Of a stretch of DNA of 24,397 bases, positions 7,580-14,494 are shown one piece after another. Where the stretch lies: contig MQVO02000136.1 of NCBI GenBank assembly GCA_001986395.2, positions 1 through 24,397 on the forward strand. The letters are read 5' to 3'. This DNA is from Irpex lacteus. Taxonomy: Eukaryota; Basidiomycota; Agaricomycetes; Polyporales; Irpicaceae. The notes below the pieces were generated by a model, which was not told where the DNA came from, did no database searches, and saw nothing but the letters and a program-made list of their open reading frames with translations. The translations under genes were made by a program, and so were the position numbers. How positions within the stretch are numbered: the first letter of the stretch is position 1; every line of letters starts with the position of its first letter.

Positions 7580-7646
7580 GCCTTTATTGTGAAATGGTAG
7601 AGCAATACATTGAACCTGTATTAGTATAGGTTCAACTAATTTATCC
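7580..7646 (+). pseudogene. tRNA-Phe-like (GAA) with damaged 3' half
   Basis: The 5' half is orthodox: acceptor strand GCCTTTA, D arm with AATGGTAGAGC, anticodon stem ATACA/TGTAT and loop TTGAACC (GAA, Phe). The 3' half does not complete the fold. Instead of TAAAGGC the sequence reads AATTTATCC, and the T stem is weak (ATAGG-TTCAACT-AAT). Either it is a pseudogene or the 3' part has been replaced. Editing would have to change most of the acceptor strand. Confidence 0.6.
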
Positions 7647-7788
7647 TTTTTTTTAATTAAAAACTTTTTTTAGATAACTAGTATTTTTGGTTGTTAATTA
7701 TTAAATTGGTTAAAAGTATTTGTGTATTCATCATAATAACCTTAAAGTCTTGCCTTTACGTGGTGCTTTGGCCTTATCTTTTGTTTAA

Positions 7789-8203
7789 ATGATTCTAGGT
7801 CCCTTTCACACTACAGAAAGAAATGTTGCTAAATTAATCTTAAATAGTTTAAAAGGTAGATTTGGTATGGATTTCTCAAAGAGTGTAACGAGATTCATTG
7901 ACTGTAAAACACATGATTTAGTATCTGTTACTAGAATTCTAAAAAGTTCTATAGAGATGGATAAAGACCTTTTTTAGATACATTTAAATTAGATATAGAT
8001 AAAGAAATTTGTAAAAATTTTGGTGTTGATTATATTAAAGCTTTAAATATGGGTCTTTTGAAGAGAAAACAACAAAAGGAACATATAAAACTGTATCTAT
8101 CCCTATAGCTGCAGCTACATTATCTTATGCAAGAATACATATGGCTAAACTAATGACAGATATTTTAAATAGATCCTCAATTTATTCAAAAGGAGGAAAA
8201 TAA
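7789..8203 (+). pseudogene. dpo: plasmid-type family B DNA polymerase fragment
   Basis: The first frame (7789-7977) encodes VAKLILNSLKGRFGMD, which is motif B of protein-primed family B polymerases (K-x3-N-S-x-Y-G), but with Lys in place of the Tyr. It then meets a TAG. A second frame gives DTFKLDIDKEICKNFGVDYI KALNM, and after a further frameshift near 8075 the sequence reads TVSIPIAAATLSYARIHMAK followed by LMTDILNRSSIYS. That should lead straight into motif C (YSDTDS), but the frame ends in KGGK and TAA instead. So only part of the palm domain survives, in three frames, without the catalytic aspartates. Such genes come from linear invertron plasmids that integrate into fungal mitogenomes and replicate by protein priming. 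Confidence 0.8.
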
Positions 8204-8734
8204 CCTAGGGGTTGATAATGCGAACAAGAACATTTATCACTTTCGAGGGAGATGTAATTTATTACTTTTCTCAAACTAGAGTAAGTAACCTAAGGGAAAG
8301 GAATTAAATAAATATAATTAAACTATGATTCTCATTATTTTATCTTTAACTTATTCTATTCTATTCTATTCTATTCTATTCTATTCTATTATATTCTATT
8401 CCATTCCATTCTATTCCTTAATAATTAATATTCCACTTCCTCACCTAAGCGACACACTAACTATTTAAGAGATAGTTTCACACTCTATTTTAATTCTTGT
8501 AGAGATAGACTCCACCCTCACCACCATCTTTTTTTTTTACCCCTGGATAGATAACTATCTCTATTTTCTCCAGGAATCTTAGAATAATTTATTAATTAAA
8601 GAATTATTAACTTTACTTACTCCACCGGTGCTGAAATTATTTATCCCAAAACTAAAGGTAAAAAAAGCTATCCACAGGAAGTAATTTAATTAAACAGGGA
8701 ATATATTTAAATAAAATTAATTAATAAAATAATC
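8204..8734. other. spacer with pentanucleotide microsatellite
   Basis: No gene was recognised. At 8352-8417 there are about a dozen ATTCT units, with ATTCC variants at the end. The remainder is AT-rich with C-rich patches near 8430-8560. Confidence 0.6.
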
Positions 8735-8747
8735 ACCAAAAAAACTA
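8735..8747. repeat. left-arm half of palindromic repeat
   Basis: CACCAAAAAAACTAG, followed directly by AGATCCTCAATTTATTCAAA. That 20-nt stretch also closes the DNA polymerase shard near 8171-8190. The right arm of the palindrome is absent. Confidence 0.7.
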
Positions 8748-8845
8748 GATCCTCAATTTATTCAAATCTTCTCTACTTTTAATTTTGGACATTTTACTCT
8801 TGCTCCAAAACTAAAACTAAATTTCTAATCTCCTTTTTAAATTAG

Positions 8846-9079
8846 GATAAATTCAATATATCTACTTCAACCCCTGCGCAAGTTACCCCTTTAACTTGAC
8901 TTTTAGGTAAGATCCGTTCTAGCTCTCCCACTGATGAGTTAAGCTCTGGGTATAACAAATTAAAAGTAGCTGGTTTCACTGCAGGAAATAAAATACAGAT
9001 AGAGTTAATGGCAACTGTTTTTGAAAAATCACGAAAGATTACTTATATGTATGATATAAAAAAAAGAATTAATCTTTAA
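8846..9079 (+). pseudogene. unknown coding remnant, about 77 codons
   Basis: Open between TAG and TAA only if an internal TGA is Trp; there is no ATG near the start. It encodes a Ser/Thr/Pro-rich lead (ISTSTPAQVTPLTWLLG), then RSSSPTDELSSGYNKLKVAG and IELMATVFEKSRKITYMYD. The latter looks like genuine protein, with mixed charged and aromatic residues in an otherwise AT-driven region. The family is not recognised; an N-terminal piece of a plasmid polymerase or an intron protein are guesses. Confidence 0.35.
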
Positions 9080-9224
9080 AGCCAAGAGTTGTACTCTTTT
9101 AGCCGAAACAATGGGGATGAAGCGGAGGTTTGTTCTGAAAGAATTATATTTAAATAGGTTCTTTATTTAAGATGAGCTCTTAAGGGATAAAGAATATAAT
9201 GATAATTTGTTAAGTTAAGAAGCG

Positions 9225-9485
9225 TTGACGGACCTTATAGAAGGAGTTAGAGACCAAATAATGGAAAAAACGTCCAGAAATTTCCTTCCATATAAAGAAA
9301 TTGTTCGTGAAAAGCTTTCAAAATCTACAGAGCTCATTGATACTGTAACTAAGGAAGGGAAAGTATTACCAACTCTTAATGCTGTGGCTCTTTATCTTCG
9401 GGAGTTAAATCCAGAGTATAAAGCATCAGCCGGGAGTCTTCACAATATTATGAAGAGAGGTGGTCTATACAAAGGTATATTTTAG
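9225..9485 (+). CDS. unknown ORF, 86 aa
   Basis: A TTG-initiated frame ending in TAG. It is rich in Lys, Glu and Leu, with a helix-like first half (VREKLSKSTELIDTVTKEG) and a second half (PTLNAVALYLRELNPEYKAS, then LHNIMKRGGLYKG). The second half could be a small DNA-binding helix-turn-helix of the kind found at the C-termini of intron endonucleases (NUMOD-like). That reading rests on general pattern only. No ribosome-binding or promoter signal is evident. The absence of ATG suggests a cut gene or a non-AUG start. Confidence 0.4.
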   Translation: MTDLIEGVRDQIMEKTSRNFLPYKEIVREKLSKSTELIDTVTKEGKVLPTLNAVALYLRELNPEYKASAGSLHNIMKRGGLYKGIF

Positions 9486-9557
9486 TGTGTTATCTTGTTA
9501 AAAATGAGGACAAAAAGGAATAAAGTAAAGTTTATTGTTACGGTACTACTTTGTTTG

Positions 9558-9884
9558 CTAAACTTCGTTAGGGGGAGGCAGCCATATGGGAAAATAAGAA
9601 GGAATGCAAGCAGAAATTGGTATAATAGAAGATTGATTATTATACTTAGAACTTCGTATGCGAAAATAATCCTTAATACTCATACCATTTATTGCGGAAA
9701 TCAGAAATTGCAGTTGAAGAGTGACTCGAGTAGTAAGAGGAGGATACTTATCAAAAAGAGGTAGAAGAATTGTTCGAATGATATGTTGATTATTAACAGA
9801 CCAAATGACAAAACCTGCCTTAATAGGAATTGTACCACCCCCTATAAACATTTCCATTAATCTTGTGAGTAAATTTGTAAACAC
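9558..9884 (-). pseudogene. LAGLIDADG endonuclease fragment
   Basis: The segment GFVIWSVNNQHIIRTILLPL, then FDKYPPLTT and FLISAINGMSIKD, then IPSYFPIWL, matches the linker between the two halves of a double-motif LAGLIDADG protein. There a ...IIPIFDKYPLLT... strand is followed by a helix and then by PYWL leading into the second GF-x-x-G/A-E/D-G motif. The second motif is missing: after IWL the frame reads PPPNEV and stops. The N-terminal motif is missing too. Its upstream end is fused, out of frame, to the GIY-YIG fragment. Confidence 0.6.
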
Positions 9885-10182
9885 CCGCTCTAGACTTTAA
9901 TAAAGAATTTACTCCACTGTGCCCACCAAATAATTGAGTTAAAGGTAATTTGATAGGTAATTCATACTTTGAGGGTAGAATACTTTTTAAGATTTCAAAC
10001 TCAGCAAGGGTTAGTTTAAAATCAGGCATATTAAATTTGAATATAGATTGATTCAGATTTAAATCTATGTTTTCCTTAGCATACTCAGGTGAAGGGTACT
10101 TTTTAAAAAAGTTATCAACTATTTTTACCGGATTATCCTTATCTAAGTTTTTAAGTTTCTTCCAGAAGGAAAACTTTTATTA
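9820..10182 (-). pseudogene. GIY-YIG endonuclease N-terminal fragment
   Basis: A minus-strand open frame of about 120 codons (first ATG at 10029, open upstream to about 10182) ends in SRAGVYKFTHKINGNVYRG. That is the start of a GIY-YIG nuclease domain (G-V-Y then V-Y-I-G). The final I of YIG has become R at the point where the frame shifts into the LAGLIDADG shard. Upstream residues such as FFKKYPSPEYAKENIDLN form a charged lead. Catalytic residues beyond YIG are absent, so the protein cannot be an active nuclease. Confidence 0.6.
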
Positions 10183-10206
10183 AAAATAGGGGAACCCAAA
10201 TAAAAT

Positions 10207-10350
10207 TATTCTTTATCTCTTTCTGCTTCTCCTTTTGTTATCTTATTCCTTAGTAAATATTGTTCAATTGTTTTCATGTCTACTTTAACTACTTTATCTA
10301 CACCAGCAGTTTTACCTCCTTTATTCTCTATCACTTTTCTAACATTATAG
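10207..10350 (-). pseudogene. reverse transcriptase-like (group II intron) fragment
   Basis: The minus strand encodes NVRKVIENKGGKTAGVDKVV followed by KVDMKTIEQYLLRNK and a stop. The phrase RKV-x-x-NKG-x-KT-x-GVD is the RT-0 region near the N-terminus of group II intron reverse transcriptases. No downstream RT motifs (YADD etc.) are present. Upstream sequence on the same strand (10350-10450) is full of stops but could be more of the same gene. It is a short shard, so the call rests on one motif. Confidence 0.5.
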
Positions 10351-10666
10351 ATTTTATGCTAAATTCAGTAATCATTTAATTTATTTATACTTTCTTTCTT
10401 TCCAAGTAATGACTTTCTGAGATTCGCAGGGATGTCCACACGAAGGCTATTCAAAAGATTTTATATAAAACTTAATTGATCATTGGTTTGACCTCTTACT
10501 AGAAATAAGACTTATTTTTATCTAATTTATAGAGTTCTTCCTTTATTCCTTCTATTAAACTTTTAATAGTGTATAAAATTTTCCCTCTTTATTTAATTTA
10601 GTCCTCTAATTAATTACAAAGATAATATTTATACTACACATAAAACCCTATCCTTTATAGCATAAT
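10351..10666. other. spacer between RT and nad5 shards
   Basis: The minus strand near 10375-10450 gives frames such as RVDIPANLRKSLLGKKESIN that might be a decayed upstream part of the reverse transcriptase. Otherwise nothing was recognised. Confidence 0.3.
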
Positions 10667-10711
10667 CCCAAAAAACTAGGGCAAGAGTAGAAATAATTAG
10701 TTTTTTTGGGG
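10667..10711. repeat. palindromic hairpin repeat, altered loop
   Basis: CCCAAAAAACTAGGGCAAGA ... AATAATTAGTTTTTTTGGGG. The left loop carries GGCAAGAGT instead of the usual GAATT. It abuts the broken end of the nad5 shard. Confidence 0.88.
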
Positions 10712-10727
10712 ATTGTGCAAAAGGGTT

Positions 10728-10906
10728 TTACAATGGGTGTATCTCTATTTATTGTAACAGAAGTGAATACTGCAGAAATAGTACCAAGCCAATAAGCAGT
10801 GTGTCCTGAGATTTAATATTTTTCGAGTGCTTCCTCTAGGATTAGATCTTTGAAGTAGAACCCTGTAAGAAATGGAAATGCCATTAAGGGTAATGAACCA
10901 ATAAGC
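10728..10906 (-). pseudogene. nad5: nad5 internal fragment
   Basis: The minus strand encodes LIGSLPLMAFPFLTGFYFKD, then LILEEALEKY, an in-frame TAA, then ISGHTAYWLGTISAVFTS. This is the well-conserved NADH dehydrogenase subunit 5 segment (MLIGSLALM-FPFLTG-YSKD-ILE...SGHFAYWLGTISAVFT) from the proton-pumping antiporter-like core. After FTS the resemblance ends close to the hairpin at 10667. About 55 codons of a gene normally over 600 codons remain. The internal stop and missing ends make it non-functional; the true nad5 must lie elsewhere. Confidence 0.85.
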
Positions 10907-11227
10907 TTAAACTATTTCAGTTAAATGAACCATGGTATTCCTTTTTACCATAAATAATTTAGCTATTTAATTTTAAGCCTCCTGACTCAGAGTCTGGTAT
11001 CCCTAATTAGTAATCAAGTCCAGTAATAAATTTATAATAAAATTAATTATCTGGCTGGCAGCTGCCCTTATTAAAAATAAATTATTCATGGGGTTTTATA
11101 TATTTAATTAAACGAATCCTATAGTTTTAACTATTAATTAATTTGTCTCCACCCTTTATCAAAAGAAAATAAAATAAAAATTTTTATTTTATAGATAATA
11201 AAACAAAGGGGGTATAAAATTAAAATA
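10907..11227. other. spacer downstream of cox2
   Basis: No gene was recognised. In particular, no continuation of COX2 (no LRLLEVDN, no FYGQCSE-CG copper-site block) could be seen in any minus-strand frame here. Confidence 0.6.
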
Positions 11228-12187
11228 TTACAGAGTATAGTAATAAGGAAGAAAAGCAAGGTACTCTGGGTTTAGTTGTAGTAGGTCTAAATAATAGTTA
11301 TGTTCCAATATTCCCCTGATTAATCTTGTGGGAATCATTTCTCCAACTCCGAACTCTAAAATACTGCTGTTATTGCTTAATAGAGAATAGTTACTAATGG
11401 AGCTACCACTATCTGAGCTTGTAAAAAAATCAGTGACTGTGGTAGAGTTAGTACTATTACTAGAAGAAGCTATACTATATTCTGATGAAGGTATAGATTT
11501 TATGCCCTGAATTGAACTTGTACTTGGATTTGAATAATTGTACAAATAATCAGATTGCATAGGGCTATCTTGAGGTAAATTGTTATTTAAACTATTAACT
11601 TTATTTATCTTGAAAATGCCTAACCCCTCTTTACTTGCAAGATAAGCTTTCTTAGGTAAAGCTTTTATAGAATAGAAGAAAGCAGGTAAAGAACAATAAT
11701 GTAACTCTAAAACATTCAAACCTAATTCTAAATCTGATTCTGGAATCATATATGAATCAAATTCTATAGAATCACCACTATCATTTACATAATCACTGTA
11801 TTCGTATGACCAATACCATTGATGTCCTACAACTTTAATTGTTATTGTAGGTGAGATAACTTCATCTAATAAATATAATAATCTGAATGAAGGGAAAGCA
11901 ATAGCAATTAAGATAAAAGCTGGTGTGATTGTCCAGATTAATTCAATTAATGTACCGTGATTTAAGTATTTATGTACAATTGCACTTTTACTACTATTAT
12001 AGTAATAAATAATTGAAGTTAATACCCAGAAAACTCCTACTGAAATTACAACAAGGTAAAAAAAGATTGTGTTGTGTAATTCAACAATCCCAGTGAATCC
12101 TGGAGCTGCACTATCTTGGAAACCTATTTGCCAAGGATGTGGAGCATCATTAAATATAGTATTTAAAAAAGAAAAATTAAAAATCAT
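11228..12187 (-). CDS. cox2: cytochrome c oxidase subunit 2, N-terminal half fused to an unrelated tail
   Basis: ATG to TAA, 319 aa. Residues 1 to about 159 are standard fungal COX2: DAPHPWQIGFQDSAAPG at the inner face, two transmembrane helices (about 42-63 and 85-104), then VGHQWYWSYEYSD, EFDSYMIPESDLELG. At exactly the point where the family continues QFRLLEVDN, the protein switches to LNVLELHYCSLPAFFYSIKA and a Ser/Asn-rich stretch, ending EHNYYLDLLQLNPEYLAFLP YYYTL. The copper A domain (the Cys, His and Met ligands) is missing, so this product alone cannot accept electrons from cytochrome c. The tail is 160 codons without a stop. It could be an in-frame intron ORF with exon 2 beyond the window, a replaced C-terminus, a genuinely split gene, or a second non-functional copy. 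Confidence 0.85.
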   Translation of the reverse strand: MIFNFSFLNTIFNDAPHPWQIGFQDSAAPGFTGIVELHNTIFFYLVVISVGVFWVLTSIIYYYNSSKSAIVHKYLNHGTLIELIWTITPAFILIAIAFPSFRLLYLLDEVISPTITIKVVGHQWYWSYEYSDYVNDSGDSIEFDSYMIPESDLELGLNVLELHYCSLPAFFYSIKALPKKAYLASKEGLGIFKINKVNSLNNNLPQDSPMQSDYLYNYSNPSTSSIQGIKSIPSSEYSIASSSNSTNSTTVTDFFTSSDSGSSISNYSLLSNNSSILEFGVGEMIPTRLIRGILEHNYYLDLLQLNPEYLAFLPYYYTL

Positions 12188-12377
12188 TTTTATTTAAAAT
12201 TTGTGTATACCTTAGGTAATATATTACTAATACCAATTTATATTAAGATTAAATTATTTTTTTAGTTTTTGTCCTTTGTTTATAGATAAGAAAATAAGAT
12301 TATTTATTTTCTTCTTATGTAATAAAAATAAAGAGGGTAAGTATTAGAAATAAAAAATAAATTATAAAAAAATATAA

Positions 12378-12419
12378 CCCCAAAAAAACTAGGAATTAGA
12401 AATAATTAGTTTTTTTGGG
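12378..12419. repeat. palindromic hairpin repeat, short form
   Basis: CCCCAAAAAAACTAGGAATT ... AATAATTAGTTTTTTTGGG, nearly identical to the short copy at 3079-3119. It is located upstream of cox2. Confidence 0.9.
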
Positions 12420-12506
12420 ATTGGATTAAAGTAATAAATTTATACTCTCAGCTCATACTTTATAATTTATTAAACATAAAGTATTAAAGTACAGTTTTGT
12501 TTCACC

Positions 12507-12553
12507 CTCCCTCCTCCCCTTTTTTTTATATAAAAAAAGGATAGAGGGGGGAG
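12507..12553. repeat. GC-capped AT hairpin
   Basis: CCCTCCTCCCCTTTTTTTTA pairs with TAAAAAAAGGATAGAGGGGGGAGG across a TATA loop. It belongs to the same loose class as 5364-5415. Confidence 0.55.
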
Positions 12554-12713
12554 GATAGAGGATGTACTGCTGAAAAATATTATTTAGTAAAACTAAATAA
12601 ACCACTGCTAAACCTAAGGTGTTATATAGTATAAATACTATTCTGAGTATAAAATAGACAGTGAAAGATTATGATAAAATAAAATATATATAATAATATA
12701 GCTATCCCCCCAC

Positions 12714-12826
12714 CCTGTGGGCCCCACTTGATTTATAAGGGCCCCACATTCCACAATCCACAATCCACAATCCACAAAGTGGGCTGGGGTGGGCTGGGCT
12801 GGCGTGGGCGGCAAGGAGGGGTGGGC
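12714..12826 (+). repeat. GC-rich cluster with short tandem units
   Basis: This island is unusually G+C rich: GTGGGCCCCACTTG, then GGGCCCCACATTCC, three to four CCACAAT(CC) units, and GGGCTGGGGTGGGCTGGGCT with related runs. Phrases are shared with 4301-4312 (GGGCCCCACTTGATTT) and with the loop of the hairpin at 20473-20540 (CCACAATCC...CACTTTGTGGGCTGGG). It resembles the mobile GC clusters of other fungal mitogenomes in style. Confidence 0.65.
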
Positions 12827-13104
12827 AAATTTATTAAATATATATTCTTTTTTTGATTTTATTTCTTCCCTTTTTTTTTAATTAAATTAAATTAAATTAA
12901 ATTAAATTATTAAAAAGAAAAAGACCAAAATATATTATTACTTATAAAAATTTATAAGAAAATAATACATGCCCCCCTTTTTTTATTTATAGAGGGCAGT
13001 GCAACGTTAGCTCTGGAAAAGAAAGTTAAATCTAACTTTCCTTTATTCTTTTTCTCCTTTTTTTTATTATTATAAAAATAAAAAGGCATAAAGAAATTAA
13101 GAAT
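12827..13104. other. AT spacer with ATTAA tandem repeat
   Basis: About six ATTAA units at 12881-12909, then T-rich hairpins. No gene was recognised. Confidence 0.5.
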
Positions 13105-13175
13105 ATAGTCTTTATCAGAATCGAACTGATACTTGCTACGTGAAGGGTAGCTGTACTGCCTTTATACAAAAAGAC
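13105..13175 (-). tRNA. trnE: tRNA-Glu (TTC)
   Basis: On the minus strand the acceptor GGTCTTT pairs with AAAGACT, with discriminator A. The anticodon stem is GCTAC/GTAGC with loop CCTTCAC (anticodon TTC), and the T arm is ATCAG-TTCGATT-CTGAT. It is 71 nt, 20 nt from tRNA-Met on the same strand, probably cotranscribed. Confidence 0.9.
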
Positions 13176-13195
13176 CCGGTCTTTATTTTATTTCT

Positions 13196-13268
13196 ATTGC
13201 GGCATCAGGAATTGAACCTGCTCTAACAGCTCATGAGGCTATTGTGCCAACCTTTACACTATACCGCA
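13196..13268 (-). tRNA. trnM: tRNA-Met (CAT)
   Basis: On the minus strand the acceptor TGCGGTA pairs with TGCCGCA plus discriminator A. The anticodon stem is ATAGC/GCTGT with loop CTCATGA (CAT), and the T arm is CAGG-TTCAATT-CCTG. Whether it is the initiator or elongator form cannot be settled from sequence alone. A modified C34 (Ile) tRNA is less likely. Confidence 0.88.
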
Positions 13269-13394
13269 TGTATGGACACTATCTTATTATTAAGATTCCA
13301 CCCCTACTCTTTTCTTTCTATGAGTTAGAGCATCCTTCCCTAAACTGCGTTTCGATCAATTAATGTCTTTTTGTTGAACAGTTTTATTATCATA
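13269..13394. other. spacer right of tRNA-Met
   Basis: Nothing was recognised; the sequence is mixed, with C-rich patches. Confidence 0.4.
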
Positions 13395-13452
13395 CCCCAA
13401 AAAACTAGGGTCGCTATCGCGGTAGAATTAATTATAACTAGTTTTTTGGTGG
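13395..13452. repeat. palindromic hairpin repeat with GC insert in loop
   Basis: CCCCAAAAAACTAGGGTCGC, TATCGCGGTAGAATTAATTA, TAACTAGTTTTTTGG. The CTACCGCGA...CCCTAG subfamily insert reappears, in opposite orientation and with a 6-nt deletion, in the half copy at 23464-23487. Confidence 0.88.
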
Positions 13453-13777
13453 ATTGTTTGGATTTATAATATTCATTCCTTGTTTATTACACATGCCTTC
13501 CTCTTTATCGATGGAACTATCCCTTTCCACCCACACCTTTAAGTCTTACTAGTCTCCTATTAAACTTTCATAGATCTTAAACTTGGATATATCTTATTAC
13601 TTGCTGAAATCTTATTACTCTTTCCTTACTTCAAAATATAATGAAAATGAGAGACTTGGTTTAAGTTATACTCTCTTATATTTTACTATCATTTATAGCT
13701 ATTTTACTATCGTTAATAGATATTAATAAACCTTTTTTAATCTTAATATCCAATATATAATAATAATCTTCACAGAT

Positions 13778-13826
13778 CCCCCAAAAAACTAGGAATTATA
13801 ATTAATTCTAACTAGTTTTTGTGGGG
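13778..13826. repeat. palindromic hairpin repeat
   Basis: CCCCCAAAAAACTAGGAATT, inner AATTAATTC, TAACTAGTTTTTGTGGGG, with a one-base interruption in the right arm. Confidence 0.9.
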
Positions 13827-14131
13827 TTATTTTAAAACTAGAATCTAAATTACCTAGTTTTCTTCTATTTTTAATAAATTATTATAGTTTTCTCCTTTTT
13901 TATTTAATTAAAAAAAGGGTAGAGAGAATTATAGTTAGTAAGAAGAGAGATTGTATATATTAATAATTATTTTATGTTTTTATATCTTTATTTTTTTTAA
14001 TAAATTATTTTAGTAAAATTTATACTCTCTTATATAATTAAATACTTTTTTTATTTAGATATAACTTAAATTAAAATATATTTATTTAATTATTTTTATT
14101 TATAATATTTTATTTAATTTTATGTATTCTT
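13827..14131. other. AT spacer downstream of rnl
   Basis: Long T/A tracts with one CTTTTTTATTTAATTAAAAA hairpin near 13894. No gene was seen. Confidence 0.5.
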
Positions 14132-14215
14132 CCCCAAAAAACTAGTTATAATTCTTTCATCCGCGATTATTAAAATTTAATTAAATTAAATTTTAATTAG
14201 AGCCTAGTTTTTTGG
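14132..14215. repeat. palindromic repeat with an AT palindrome nested in its loop
   Basis: The outer arms CCCCAAAAAACTAGTTATAA and CCTAGTTTTTTGG enclose TTCTTTCATCCGCGA plus a copy (14166-14201) of the AT palindrome also found at 5726-5759 and 19164-19193. This is a clear case of one repeat inserted into another. Confidence 0.85.
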
Positions 14216-14216
14216 A

Positions 14217-14248
14217 ATGGAATTAGAAATAATTAGTTTTTTTGGGTG
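14217..14248. repeat. right half of palindromic repeat
   Basis: GGAATTAGAAATAATTAGTT followed by TTTTTGGG, the right half of the short form, directly abutting the preceding composite copy. Confidence 0.75.
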
Positions 14249-14494
14249 GATGATTAAACTATAGATCCAGCAATGACAATAAAGCAATAGGATTACAATT
14301 ATATTGAAAATATGAATATTAAGATTTAATTTATGATTTAGTTTAAACTATTATATAAGAATCATCTGTTCCCTTTTTAATATCTTAACTTTAAATTAAA
14401 ATAAAATTTATTACTAACTCCCTTTTTTTTATAAAACAAAAGAATAAGCCACTCTACCAGAAAGTGGCTGGGCTGAAAGATTTTTTATTGACAA

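Noticed and set aside
9495..9764. Plus-strand 89-codon frame
   Set aside because: Opposite strand of the recognisable LAGLIDADG fragment; basic low-information translation typical of a shadow.
10980..11060. tRNA-like GACTCTGAGTC and GGCAGCTGCC hairpins near cox2
   Set aside because: No acceptor or T arm could be paired around them to make a cloverleaf.
10907..11227. Hidden second exon of cox2 directly downstream
   Set aside because: All three minus-strand frames were scanned by eye for LRLLEVDN, HDFAVPS and GQCSE-CG; none is present.
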